A DNA stretch of 64,000 bases from Fragilaria crotonensis (lineage: Eukaryota; Bacillariophyta; Fragilariophyceae; Fragilariales; Fragilariaceae), in contig JAKSYS010000067.1 of NCBI GenBank assembly GCA_022925895.1, forward strand, positions 1-64,000. The letters run 5' to 3'. The number at the start of each line of letters is the position of its first letter. Within the stretch, counting starts at the first letter, position 1. Below are positions 1 through 11,161 of the stretch, in pieces. Position numbers and translations under genes: made by a program. The notes below the pieces were generated by a model. It did not search any database, was not told where the DNA came from, and worked only from the letters and a program-made list of their open reading frames with translations.

Positions 1-229
1 AAGTCATTCAGTAAGGAGTGAGGTGGTTACTGTACATGCGAAACGCTCGAGCACGGTACGAACACGACGGTAAACCCAAACTGCGATTACTGAATTCCTT
101 CAAGAGACTATAATCGTGAACATTTTAGTAATGCGACACTGTACTAGTACAGTGACGCCACCCGGGGTACACACTTCAATCTTGACAAAGGTTGAGACGG
201 TGCTAACTCAATAATTAGTTTATATTTAT
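1..229. other. gene-free left edge
   Basis: No coding frame is supported here. The stretch has the GTAC-rich words typical of spacers in this window (for example around 140-175). It holds no reverse transcriptase and no copy of sequence near 8900-9250, so the retroelement to its right ends without a recognisable LTR. Confidence 0.5.
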
Positions 230-479
230 TTATTTATCTTGTGGAGTTGGGAATGATGTTGTTGATGGGTGACAAAGTTGATTTGATGTGGTGTGGGTGG
301 TGTTGGACCATGTGTTGAGGAGTATGTTTGATTGCAGCAAGTTTAGAAGGTGGTGGATCATCTTCATGGGCATTGTCATCAGTTTCAGGGATGGCAGGGA
401 GGGAAGAATGATGGTTGGAAGTATCAATGAAAGTTGATGGTGGGTTACCAAGGTTGGCTGCAGAGCCAGTTTGATGGTA

Positions 480-1499
480 GGTAGATGGTTCAGAGTTCTC
501 TGAGTGTCACGAAGTCCATGCGGATTGAAGTGGGAGCGGATGGGTATGGCTCCAGCAAAGGTTTGGAATCGAAACAGAGAGCGGAGTTGAAGTCTTCATC
601 GAAGTAGGCGTCGCGGGTTATGATGAGGCTTTGGGTTGGTCTAGTAGATTAACCAGCCTGCAGAGTTGTCGGGAAATCCAAGGAAAATTCCGCGGGATGC
701 ACGTTGGAGTTGTTGCTTGTAGGTTATAAGTTTGTTGCGGAAAGTTGGTTCGTAGCGCTTGAAGAATGTTGGACATCCGAAGACGGAAGTTGGCTAGGAA
801 GGCTTGCGTTGAAAGCTGTATTGATAGGGAGTTGTTGGGTTGCCATGTTGGTCAATAACATTCTTGGCTGGGCAGACATTGAGGATTTGAACAGCATAGG
901 CATGGGCATGATGGAAGAATGCACCTCCTAGTCTTGCATTGTTCAGAAGGATGTTGGCAGTGTTGTGGACTTCACGCCATTTGGCTTTGCAAATACCGTT
1001 CATTTCTTGATGTTCAGGTGCTGCAGCTTCAACTTTGATACCAGTGAAGTGCATTCAGAAATGAATTTGGTTGAGGTGAAAGCAGATCCAGCATCAGTGC
1101 GGATAAACGGACAGATTGGGTGCGGCCAAGGAGTTCTGTGTCAGTTAGCCATTGCTTTAGAGCAGTAATAATGGAAGCTGTGCTTTCAGTTGGGAGACCA
1201 ATCCAACCTGTTAGTTTGCCAGGTGTTGTGACAATGAACAAGTAGGCTGAAAAGTTGGTATTGGTTGTGAGACCATAGCGGAAAGGGTTGCGCATTAGGT
1301 CAAGATGAAGGCGGTGGAAAGGTTCAGTGCCTTGGCGTTGAGGAGTTTTGTTGCGGGCACGTTGGCTGATTGAAATGCGAGGCCAGGAGTTGTGATCAAC
1401 AGTAGGTGTCAAGACATGGTCATTCCATGTTTGGTGAAGGGATCCGACCATAAGATTGCGGAAATTTCGGAAAGCAAGTCGTCGGTAGATGAGTTCCAA
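480..1499 (-). pseudogene. copia-type integrase region (broken)
   Basis: Frames on the minus strand show a copia integrase: an FHRLHLDLM start of the rve core (1029-1499), then in another frame PEHQEMNGIC with the catalytic Glu (794-1054), then RASRGIFLGFPDNSAGWLIY (about 640-720), the conserved stretch after the core. The pre-integrase zinc-binding HHCC residues appear to be lost: the segment usually read as HRRLGH is YRRLAF, and both expected Cys positions are replaced near NSWPRISISQ. At least two frame changes separate these parts. The C-terminal Ser/Pro/Asn-rich linker continues to about 240, but no RT follows. Confidence 0.7.
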
Positions 1500-1882
1500 A
1501 GGTAGGGCGGTGACTGAACGGCGTTGATCGGTGTCAACAGGGGTGTAGTGTCATCAAAATGTTGTTCATCAGGTTCAGAGTCAGGGTCAGAAGGTAGGTT
1601 AGAGTTGGAGATGGTTGAGAAGGCTTGTTGTGATGAAGGGAGTTCTCTGGTCAGTATTGGCCAAGTGTATGTGGAACCATTTGGGAGTTGGATTGTTGTG
1701 GCTCTGTTCTTGATCAGGACACTGAAGTTTTGGGTGCATGATAGAGTAGTTAAGGAGAGGAGTCTGTGGCTGAGACCTTCAACATAGTAGACATCAGTGA
1801 GTCCTAGTATGGACTTGAGGCCATCATCAGTGGTGAAGTGGCATGCAGTTGTTCCTGTGGGTGGACATCTTGGTGCTGCCAT
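1409..1882 (-). pseudogene. copia protease/pre-integrase region (broken)
   Basis: The frame contains LTDVYYVEGLSHRLLSLTTL, the segment that in copia polyproteins lies between the aspartic protease and the integrase, followed by a short hydrophobic/acidic stretch. The protease DTGA-type active site is not clearly present. The neighbouring frame at 1886-2116 contains SGATAYFP and may carry the protease remnant after a frame change. It lies between the zinc knuckle (2344-2385) and the integrase, which is the expected position. Confidence 0.6.
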
Positions 1883-2112
1883 CAGCTAAGGAGATTGGAA
1901 CACTGCAGGGTTCGACATCGTGGAGGTCGCTGAAGAGTGGAGTGTAGTGGCTGGTAGCACCACTGTCAGGTAGCCAGTTTTCAAGATGTGGGGACCAAAT
2001 CTTTGGTATGGTGATTGGGGATCATCTGGAAAGTATGCTGTGGCTCCAGAGTTGGGAGGAGAATGATTGGCAGATGGTAGATAATCTCTGTCAAGGAGAG
2101 GTTGGTTGATGG

Positions 2113-2883
2113 TCATCTGAGGTAGGTCAGGATTGGGCCAAGGGATGTTGGATGGGTGACCATCAGTGTTGTCAAAAGATGAGGCTGAAAAGGCTTGGTG
2201 GTGGTATCTTGATTGGTCTGGTGAGTTTTGGCCAGAGTCAGTGATGAAGTAGGCGCGTTGTTGGTTGCGGGAGCAGCGTTTTCATTGTTGGATGGTCTTT
2301 GAGGGTTGGTGGAGCGATTGTTTTGGTTGGATCTGTGGTTAGTGCAGTTGCGCGCATAGTGGCCGAGGCGTCCGCAGTTATTGCAGACGATTGTAGCGGC
2401 ATTGGAAGGGTTTGCGGATGGTTGTTGATGGATCCGTTGGGAGATGGACGTTGATTGGGGCTCGATGTCGGTCGGAAAGGTGGTCGATTGTTTCGTTGAG
2501 GCTGGTTGGATGGCCGCGGGAGGGTGGTGGTGGACGACGTTGATTCGAGTTGTTGAATGGTGGTCGCGAAGGATTTGTAGGAGGTCGGAACGGGCGCGAA
2601 TGGTTTTGCGGTGGTCGCGGTGGTTGGTTGCGGTTTTGATTGTTGCTGCTGGGATTGGAATAAGGTCGAAGGATGGAACTGAAAGCTTGTTGTTGTCTTT
2701 GTGTGAAAACACGTTGGGTAGTTTGGTTGTGGCGCGGTTGAAAATGGTGGGATTGGTGACCACGGGCAGCGTTGGCGTGTTGGTTGTAGTTGCGGTGGTT
2801 TTGGGATGGAGTGTGAGGCCACGGGATTCGTCAATGTTCAGGAGATGGCTTTCGAGTTCGGCGAATGGTGGCAGAGTCGTCAT
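2113..2883 (-). pseudogene. gag-like segment with CCHC zinc knuckle
   Basis: A 256-residue frame, rich in Thr, Asn, Pro and Gln, has one retroviral-type zinc knuckle, CNNCGRLGHYARNC (C-x2-C-x4-H-x4-C, bases 2344-2385). This is the nucleocapsid signature of gag. Upstream, frames from about 3660 to 2831 (minus) read like the structural part of gag (YPPIEDLTKTL, NTFIDNLELFVTFP, TAFAFSRDC) but are broken by frame changes. The knuckle cysteines and histidine are intact even though the flanks have decayed. Confidence 0.75.
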
Positions 2884-3662
2884 TCAGTTCTGCGCGACGT
2901 ATGTCGGCGTCGAAGCGTTGGTAGGATGCGGCGTAGAAGGAGTGATTGCTTCCACCACGAACGGTGCGTTTGATAAGTTCGGCGTCAGTGTTGGGTATTC
3001 CAGCATGATAGCAGTCGCGTGAGAAGGCGAATGCGGTTGAGGTAGGAGGTTGCGACTTCATGATGTGGTTGTTTGATGGAGCAGAAAGCTTCACGAGTTC
3101 GTTCAACATGATCAGGAGTTAGCGGAGCGCAGTGGCGTCAAGAGTTAGAATTGCAGTTCGAGCATCTGGTGGGCCATCAATGATGTGTTCTGGCAAGGGT
3201 CACAAACATTTGTGAAGATCAAATTGTAGATAGCAGTGCCAACAAAAGGGTGTGAATAGGACACTTGTTTTGGCCAAAGATCAAAGACTTGGCGCGTCCA
3301 CGGGAAATGTTACAAACAATTCAAGGTTGTCAATGAAGGTGTTAAAGTGTCGGCGGCGTGCTTGAAGGTCGGTTGGGTAGGCCAATTTGCGAAGGTTAGC
3401 ATTTTTGGCGTATTTCAAAAGTGTTTTCGTGAGGTCCTCGATTGGCGGATAAGTAAAATCGGTTCGCGTTGATGATGTGAGCGCATCAGGGATGTGTTGA
3501 ATGTGCTTGGGTTCTTCTTCTGAATCATGGTCTGTGTCCTCATCAAAGAAGGTTTCAACAGTGGGAGGGTATGTGAAGGTTGCGTGGGTCGCCTGGCGTG
3601 GAGTTGGGCGTGTTGCAACGGATTTTGGTGCATTTTGGGGGTTTTGGTCGTCGTTTCCAAAA

Positions 3663-4351
3663 TTAGGTGATTTTTGCGTAGGTTTGGCAGATTTCGTGCT
3701 GGGAGGTTGAATAATTTTGTTGTGTTGATTTTGGGGTTGCGAAAGATTTTGCGACGGATTTGGTGGCTGGGGGTTCGAATTTTGGGGTGGGAACTTTTTG
3801 GTAGGTATAATTTTGGGTGTCGTCGAAAAAGTTGTCGAAATCGGAGGTTGTGGGTTCGAGTCGGTGGCGTCCGGATTGTGAGGTAATTTTACGTTTTTCG
3901 GCGTGAGAATGCCTGAAAATGCATCGGAGAAGCGTTTTAGAGGCCCAGTTGTTGATTTCGCAGTTGGAGGTGAGTTGGAGGGTGTTTCGGTGTGTGAACT
4001 GCTTGTTTCGGGCGAGTTTGGTGGTAAAATGCGAGATTTGGTTGAGTTCCGGGCAGTTGTTGAGTTTTTGTGCGTGTTCGTCGTATGTAGTTTCTGCGTC
4101 GGAAATTAGCTGTTGGGAGTGAATTTCCGGGCTGTTGGTGTCGTTTTGCGTTGGATTTTCGCTGGTAGTGTCATTTTGCGCAGGAATTTCGTCGCCGTGT
4201 TCGTCGTGTAAAAATTGCAGTTTGGGGTTCGTTTGGTGCAAAAATTTGCGTTTGCGGGTCGTTTTGTGCAGGAATTTCGTCCTGGGGTCCGGGGTTCGAG
4301 TCGGATCCGATAATAAAGATGAACGGCGAGTTGAAACGGCAAGACATGCAA
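3663..4351 (-). pseudogene. N-terminal gag-like low-complexity segment
   Basis: The minus-strand frame 4241-3663, overlapped by a second frame at 4351-4106, encodes an Asn/Thr/Gln-rich polypeptide with imperfect internal repeats near its start: KFLHKTTRK, KFLHQTNPK and LQFLHDEHG. It links the unidentified region upstream to the gag structural part. No domain is recognised. It is probably the beginning of gag, or a spacer within the polyprotein. Confidence 0.4.
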
Positions 4352-4443
4352 AATGTGGTCCAGAAAATGTACTATTATCCTGTTGAAAGGTAATTATATT
4401 GTTACTTGCAACTGATTCTATCTGATTGGGACAGCTTAGACTG

Positions 4444-6841
4444 TCACAGATAGAAAGAGGTAAGTAACCAGCATAACAACCAGGATAATGTAAACATTTG
4501 AACTAGACTCACCATAGTTTGGAACAGGTGAATCAGATCCCATGAGATCAATGAATGGGAACTCAGGGTGGCCTTTGCAGTGTGATAGTAAGAGAGGAAA
4601 TTGTTGAATAGTTGCAGTTCAGGGTCGCGGAGGGCATTGTTAAGGTGTGGAAGAGCCCATGCTTGATAAATAGTCTGTCCACTGGGGCCTGTGGTATAAA
4701 CTGGAATCAAGCGGACAGCCAAGGAAAACGGGATGCGTTTGGGGTCGCAGGCAACGTGGTACAAGTCGGCATCGGGGTGGCGACGTAAATCGGCAGTGTG
4801 GCGTGGTATCCAATCCGGGTCATTAACTTGATCAGGATGAATTGGTTTGGCAGTCTGGGTCCGAAAGAGGCGTTGAACTGTGGAACGATTGTAGGCTTCA
4901 CCAGAAATATTGTTGACAATGATGGGATCTCCAGAATGGTCAAGGTTGATGGAAAGGCACCAGTTGTTGGGGTAGGGATAGCAATTTCAGTTGGGGAGCC
5001 AAAGCAGTAGGTGGGAGCTTGGAGGAGCCCTGGAAAATAACAACATTGGTGGGTGGGTAGTTCTCTGATAATGCCAGTTGGATCTTTGGGATGAAGCAGT
5101 TGCACAACTCGGAATAGCACGTATTCAAAATGGGGCAGGAAGTCAATGGAATCGTTGACGGTGTCGGTTGCTATCGGGTGAGGCGGTTGTAAATCTCCAT
5201 GTACTTGAGAGGCTGTCAAATCGGTTCATGGAGATGAGCTCCTGAAGGATGAGGGGATTGCAAATCACATGGTTGATGGCCAAAGTATCTTCAGTAACAT
5301 TGTCAAAGGTCAGTTGGACATCAGAAGGTGTAGTGATCATTGGGTAGCAGGTAGCAAAACTGGAAAGGAACATGTCTGCAGGGGGGAGGTTGCCAATGAA
5401 AACTTGGTTGTTGTTGAGTTCAGGTTGCTTGGAACGTTTCTTTGACATACGATGGATGATAGCATGTTGAAAAAGAGCGACGTTAATCAATTCGCAGGCT
5501 CGGTCAGACGCAATCTCTTTGGCTTCGGTGGATGGCGTTGGGAAAGAATTGATGTAGTCCGTTACATAAGGTTGCACGAGTTCGAATTCCGTTTGGAGAT
5601 AGGGCAGTTTGTCGCGATAATATTGATCAGAACGGTGGCCGAGGGATGTTCCGGGGAATAGGTCGTCGACTTCGTCAAAGGCATCGTGAACAAAACGGGG
5701 CAGGAGGTTGAAGGTTGTTGTATCGGGAAGGAGACTTAGAGCGGTGGCAGTTGACTTGATTTCCTTTGCGATTGCGAATAGATGGTCCGGATAAAAGTAG
5801 TGCTCAGCTAGTCCATGGTCGCGGTTGAAATAGTTGCGGTGATGCGTGATGTATAGTAATCTGAGCGCGTAGATGATGGCGACTGCGCATCGTGTTTCCA
5901 TCGGACAGTCTGGGGGGTCGTCGTGGAACGCGTCGTCAATGTCGCTGAATGCTCGCGGAGTTCGGCGGGGCAGGAACTGGGAGCGTTGTTGGTCGTTAAG
6001 GTGCTGGACGACCATGTTGGTAGCGCGATTGAGGGTGTTTCATGCTACGGAGCAAGAGTTTATCGGGTTGTACGTTCAGAAGTGGGATGTTGGTGCCGGA
6101 GATTAGTTCGTCGATATACATGTGATCGCGTATGACGTGCGTAGGATGTGGTGGATGAAGTGCTTGTCGAGGCCACGGATGATGTTGAGTTCGGGTGGGT
6201 CGGCGAGTGTGTTGATGCAAAAGGCAGAGATAGTTGCACTTGTGCGAACGCAAAGAGGTAGGTCGCGAAGGTGAATCGTGCCGTTGATTGTGTCCATTAG
6301 CATTGCCTCGGTGAAAACAGGTTGCGTGACGGAATGTGATGGAAGTGTTGGAACATCCGAAAAGGGTGGTGATGAATGGTGGCAGGGGTTGGCGGATCGC
6401 AACGGTGGGGAGGGCGAGAGGAGGCAGTAGTCTGACAAGTTGTTGTATAGCTGCACTTGGTACCTCATTAGGTTCACCAATATCTCGGTTAGCGTCGCCA
6501 TTATTGTCAAGATCATCTTCAACAATGTCCATTGGGTCGGGATCAGGGTCGTTTGCAACTTCTGGTAGCGGATCTGGGTCGGCATCAGGATAAAAGTTAA
6601 CAGTTTCCCTAGTTGAGTCATTATTACTGCAGGAGTAACAATGATCGGCAAGGAAAACATCGGCATCATCAGCTTGGGAGCTTGGCAAATCTTCCAATTT
6701 GATTGGGACAGGGTGCTGAACATCCAAATAGGTCAAAGTCTCAGAGGAAACGGTCGGATTGTGGGCTCTGCAGGCCCATTGTTGTGGGTTGGGGGAGGAA
6801 ACCGCGGTACGAACGACAGTAGCTGCGTTTAACGGCAGCAC
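4444..6841 (-). pseudogene. unidentified retroelement-borne coding region
   Basis: Three overlapping minus-strand frames (6841-5996, 6015-5143, 5219-4707, then 4764-4444) read as one protein of roughly 750 residues broken by frame changes. The first part is acidic (many DPDP repeats near 6540-6600). The middle part (6015-5143) is well composed and globular-looking, with FVHDAFDEVDDLF and NLPPADMFLSSFATCYPM. The last part includes ACDPKRIPFSLAV and a hydrophobic C-terminus. I recognise no retroviral domain. It sits upstream of gag on the same strand, so it may be an extra ORF carried by this lineage or an unrelated gene now inside the element. Confidence 0.45.
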
Positions 6842-8881
6842 AGTACGAGAGCGATGCGTTAGAACCGTTAACGGAACGTTTCACAGAATCGGAAATCTCC
6901 AAAACGACGTCAGGAATCGGACTTGACGTGGAAAATTTTGAAACGGAATCGAGGGTTGTTGAGTTGTCGTTGCGAGTTGGTTCGGGATCGGATTCCGGAA
7001 AAGAGCAGGGGCTGTACTCGGGGTATAGTTCGTAGAACGTAGGCGAGGTAGCTGTGGGAGTTTTGGGGGAATCCGGGATTTCTGGGTCAATCGGGGAAAA
7101 ATCAGTACAAAATTGCTGGGTAGCAGAGCCGTTATCACGGTTCTCATCAGACGTCATAGTTTTGAGTCGCGAGTCTGCAGAGTTGTCGGTACCCACCAAA
7201 GTGCCGAAATGACTCTTAGAACTTTGAACAGTCGTTTCTCGAGATCTGTCGCTTCGAATTCGCTCAAATTTGGAGTGTTGCTGAGAAGGTTGTACTGTGG
7301 CGCCTGGCATCGCGTAGTGTGGCGTACCAGCGCGTGTGCGATCATGGTGAGTGTGTTTTGAACTGACATCACATGTTCCCAGTGGCTCTGATGACTCGTC
7401 AACGTCGTCTTGGATCGCCCCAGGAATATGAGGCTTTAATTGGTCCTCATCTTCGGTGAAATGTTAATTGTCAAACGTAGCGAGCCAATCGATGATGTCC
7501 CACTTCAAGTTGCTGTGAATATTGGGAAATGATGATCAGAATTTGGCGCGTGCTGAGGAGGTGCAAGCGAGCTCGGGCGCGAATCGCCTTCGTTGTCGGG
7601 ACGGAGAAAGGCGGGGGAAGAGTTGGGGAAAGCGTCATCAATTAAATCCAGGATGGTTTGGGAAAGGTATTGCAGCGACGTCGGATCGTCGTATGGATCG
7701 ATTTGGGGTCGCGACGCGAGGGCGACGACGGGGATAAAATCTGCGAGCGCGATGCCTGCGCTTCGAGGAAACCGTAGGGGGCGAAACGAGTTCCTGTGTT
7801 GGTGTTTGGATGGCGGCATCGAGCGCGATATTGGTTGTGGATTTGTGCCATGTTGTTGAAATTAGTGCATTTGCTCAAATTGGTAGTTGTAGTAACTGTA
7901 GTCCTGTTGTTGCTGTTGTTGTCCTCCTTATTATCATCTGTAGGTCCAATGTCCTGTAGTTACATTGGTAGATGCATAATGCTTTGTAGTTTGATGTTCT
8001 GGTTCAGTAGTTGTGCCCTTTTGTTGTCATCCGTAGTGGTTAAAGAAGTGGAGTAGTTGGAGAAGTGGCTTGCATCTTTGCAGCCATCTTAGTTGGAGTA
8101 GTAGCCCTGTGGCTAATGTTGGTGCCCTGAGGAGAAGGAGCTGCAATCTTGTTGTTGCGCTCATGGAAGTGGAGGTTGCGATCCTCCTGGATGATCTGGT
8201 CGAAATTGTCGTCGGAATTGTTGGCATGGTAGGCGGCTTGGGGACCTTTCTTGATGGAGGTGCGCCTCTTCTTCTTAATTGGTTGATCCTGATCGTCATC
8301 AGGGGTAGTGTTGGGAGAAGGAAAACGGTGGACACGTTGATGCTTGGATCCTCTGGGAGATCCGAAAGCTAAGGCTCCATGATAGAGGCCAGGATAGGTT
8401 GGCGTATCGGGAGGGACAGGATTCGCGCCGATGGGGGCGCGGACGTCGACGTTATCGTCGAAGGCATCGCGGTCTTCGGCCTTACGGGCGGACCTAGAGA
8501 TGCGAGGGGCAAGGTGGGCGGGATGGCGTTCTTCATGGTGGACTTGGGGAAGCTTCTGTTCTTCAATGGGGAGTTTAAATTTGCTGCTGGCGAGTCCGTG
8601 AGGAGAGGGAAATTAATAGCAGTTAAACTCAAATTGTTAACGGCCGTACGAAGGTTCGCCCAATGATCGGACGAGTAATTTCTCTCGACGGTAGAGCCTT
8701 GGACCGGTGGTTCGAGGCGAGCAACCATGACAGTGTTCGTGTGATCGGTACACGAGTACTGGCCGACGGTAGACTTAAGGTTAGTAGGACCTAGAAGTCT
8801 AACGTTGGACTTGACGGGTGAGGAAGCGAACCTGACGGATCGTCCAGCTTTGGGCGATGGTGTTTTGTAGACATACACCAT
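6741..8881 (-). pseudogene. 5' coding part of the retroelement, unidentified
   Basis: The likely first ATG is at 8881. The frame 8881-8369 (170 aa) opens with VYVYKTPSPKAGRSVRF. Later segments (8335-8027, 7819-7505, 7310-6741) are basic, then Ser/Pro-rich, then acidic. One alternative frame near 8270 reads DQPIKKKRRTSIKKG, a nuclear-localisation-like basic patch. No domain is recognised. Several stops and frame changes lie between the segments. Confidence 0.35.
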
Positions 8882-9745
8882 GGCGGTAGATTTGTTGATA
8901 CAAGGATGTAGAAATGTAGGAAACTAAGTAGTAAAGGCCTTTACTGTTTTTGGTTTGTGGAAATTATAAGATGAATTGGGATGAAAAATGAAGGTGAGAC
9001 TTGCAACATTAGTTGGAGTCTCACAAATGAAGTGTTGTCTTAGTCCCACTTCCTGAGTGGTGTTTGGGAAGTGTTGTCCATAGTAAAAAGAGTGTTGTTG
9101 AAGTTATCAACAACACTCATGATTTGAATTACATAGGGAGTAAATTCAAATAGTTTTGTGTTGCAGACCGGTAGTACCAGGTTCTGATCCGTAGAATTCT
9201 ACGGGAACGGGTCACGGACAGACTAAGAAAAATAAAGGACTGTCGACTGTATTACCGTATGGTATTTAACCTTACAGTAAGACGAGAGACAGTGTGACAG
9301 AGTGACGGTAGAATCCTAACAAGATGATATACTAGTACTGTAACTGGTACTACTACACTACTACTACCGGTAGTAGAAGACCACTACCCCCTACAGTACT
9401 ACTTGTACAAGGAAACGGGAAGGAACTCCTTCAGCGCGAAATGCTGAAAGTACTTGTACCTCGGAGTACTGAAGTAGCAGGTACTGTACAATGACGCCCA
9501 CAATGCTGATGGGGATACATGAAGGAGGGATACTGCTGGAAGCTGGAAGTTGGAACAATACATCATTTAACCAAATACTTGTTCATAATTCTGGAGTAAT
9601 TCATGTGTACTAGCTACTAGCTAGAGCGCTGTGATTGCTTCATCCACCACCTTTCATCGGTCTTGGAATACACAGCGTTTCCTCGTTAAGTTCAAGGCAT
9701 TTGTCAGCATCCGCCTCATTCAAACGACTTCCGTCACAGGAGGTT
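8882..9745. other. retroelement leader and GTAC-rich spacer
   Basis: No gene is supported. The part next to 8881 looks like the element's 5' leader and contains a perfect hairpin at 9090-9118. A 16-bp perfect palindrome lies at 9189-9204. From about 9290 to 9500 the sequence is rich in GTAC and TACTACT words. The last ~250 bases are the 3' flank of the gene ending at 9746. Confidence 0.4.
9090..9118 (-). repeat. perfect 12-bp stem hairpin in retroelement leader
   Basis: GAGTGTTGTTGA (9090-9101) and TCAACAACACTC (9107-9118) are exact reverse complements with a 5-base loop. It lies about 210 bases upstream of the first ATG at 8881 on the minus strand, so it would form in the 5' leader of the element's RNA. 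Confidence 0.7.
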
Positions 9746-10714
9746 TCACTCAGTGCTACTTTCCGATTCCGCTTGAGCTTGCAGCCGTAACCGCTTGCGC
9801 TCTTGCAATTCCTCCAATGTGTACCCAAAGAGTTCCTCGCGATAGTAGAGAAGCCAATTGCACACTGCGCCGTCGGGTCTTGCTGGGAGTGAGTTCTGAA
9901 AACTGCAGATCAAAGACGTTGGTGAGCGACATCAGACTAGAAAGTAGACCTGAACGTGCTTATTAACGTACCTGGTAACCACGGAAGCCCAGAGGTTTCA
10001 AGTGTAACTTGAGGCTTTGCTTGAATTCGACAGGGACAGACCGGACGATAGACTGATTCGCCTTCAAGCTCGGTTGGTCGATCTCTTTCGAATATATCCT
10101 TCTCATACCAATCAAGTCAGGAGGAGTGGGATACTTTTCGAGCCACTTGGGAAACACTAATTGGAACCCACTCTTTATCGGAATAAAATCTGTAACCTAG
10201 ACACTTCCACATGAGAGTATTGACCTGGGAGAAAGTAGATGAGTCAAGCTGTATTGTCGACTCCATAGTCACCACACTCCATTCCCTCAGCGCCTACCTC
10301 GAGATCCGAACATTCAATTCTGACAATCTTGATAATGTTTTCATTAGTCAGTTCTTCTTTGGTAGGTCCTCCACTTCTCTCGATCACAAAATCTCCATCA
10401 CCAACTGGACCACGAACTGAATATTGTGGATCAGCAGCAGGAAGAAATGGCAGCAGAATGTCAGGTTTGACGATCTCCCTTGGTGGTTCTTGCTGTTGTT
10501 GTTGCGGGTTGGATTCGGGCGACGAGGACATGAATAATTGCTGCGTCGTGCTCAGCCACCGAGTCTGCAGTCTCGACGGTGGAGCGACAAAGGCATTGCT
10601 CACTACCATGAGTTGGGTCACAATGATAGACACCAACACAACCATCAAGGGTGACGATTTCCTCACAAACATATTCCCCATCACAACAGAAATTCTTGTC
10701 GGAAAGAATGTCAT
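9746..10714 (-). CDS. plastid-targeted DUF1823-like protein
   Basis: Three exons: about 10714-10298, 10224-9972 and 9895-9746, joined by GTAGGC..CCCAG and GTACGT..TTCAG introns of 73 and 76 bp. The protein starts with a hydrophobic signal segment ending VSNAFVAPPS, an ASAFAP-like diatom plastid motif. After a Gln-rich stretch follows the conserved part: VNTLMWKCLGYRF, KWLEKYPTPPDLIG, HLKPLGFRGYQ and NWLLYYREELFGY. This pattern (LGYR, YPxPPD, LGFxGY, NWLL) matches my memory of DUF1823, a cyanobacterial/plastid family of unknown function. A frame break near 10153-10160 is explained by loss of one GT from a GTGT pair; otherwise the exons join in phase. Start chosen at the first ATG before the signal segment, but Met residues a few codons in are equally possible. 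Confidence 0.65.
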
Positions 10715-11161
10715 AAATCATCATCAAAGCAGAAGAATCGGATGATGTCGATTGCCCGCCCCCGTGCTACACCGTATGATACATACGTGTCGGGAGTCGG
10801 GAGGACGGGAGGTGGCGGGAGGTGGGATTTGGACAAATGGGAAGCCTGTCCACCGTCGACCGTCGACCGGCCTCCAACCGCCAACCGCCAAGCTCCAAAA
10901 GATCCAAAATGCGAAGTTTACGCATCCGCCAGCGGTTTTTGTGTTCACTTCTTACCAGTACACCAGTACTGGTGGACTACAGTACTACCGTAGTAGACGT
11001 AAGCCCATCAGGACGGCTCCGAGCAGGAAGGGAAGGGTGCAACAGTGCAGAATGGATGGCAAATTACCCTCCAAATGCCGATCACACATAACACTACACA
11101 ACCACATTCATACTTTCATGCTATTAACGACTTCCTGCTCTACTATCAGGCACTTCCTAAC
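10715..11161. promoter_or_regulatory. intergenic spacer upstream of the DUF1823-like gene
   Basis: This 447-bp gap holds the promoter of the minus-strand gene starting at 10714 and the 3' flank of the minus-strand gene ending at 11162. It contains GTCGACCGTCGACC near 10855-10870 and TACCAGTACACCAGTACTGG near 10955-10975. Overlapping plus-strand frames look fortuitous. No defined promoter element was identified. Confidence 0.35.

Larger units (their letters stand above)
230..9240 (-). mobile_element. degenerate copia-like (Ty1/copia) LTR-retroelement, truncated before RT
   Basis: Read on the minus strand, a leader (about 9240-8882) precedes a long series of broken open frames starting at 8881 and running to about 240. 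Recognisable parts, in order, are a long unidentified N-terminal coding region, a gag-like region, a CCHC zinc knuckle, the pre-integrase region and the integrase core with a Ser/Asn-rich linker. Reverse transcriptase and RNase H are missing: the frame ends at a stop near 240 and the next 230 bases are ordinary spacer. No LTR pair was found by eye. Frame changes are frequent, so this is a fossil or a poorly sequenced copy. The copia assignment rests on the order gag-integrase (integrase would precede RT) and on integrase motifs. Confidence 0.7.

Noticed and set aside
2444-3022. 192-residue plus-strand frame opposite gag
   Set aside because: It is the antisense shadow of the Thr/Asn-rich gag frame and has the Val/Gly/Trp bias expected of that.
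4285-4312. GGGGTTCGAGTC as a tRNA T-arm or primer-binding site
   Set aside because: The stem does not pair properly, no anticodon arm lies upstream, and similar GGTTCGAG words occur at 3850 within coding-like sequence.
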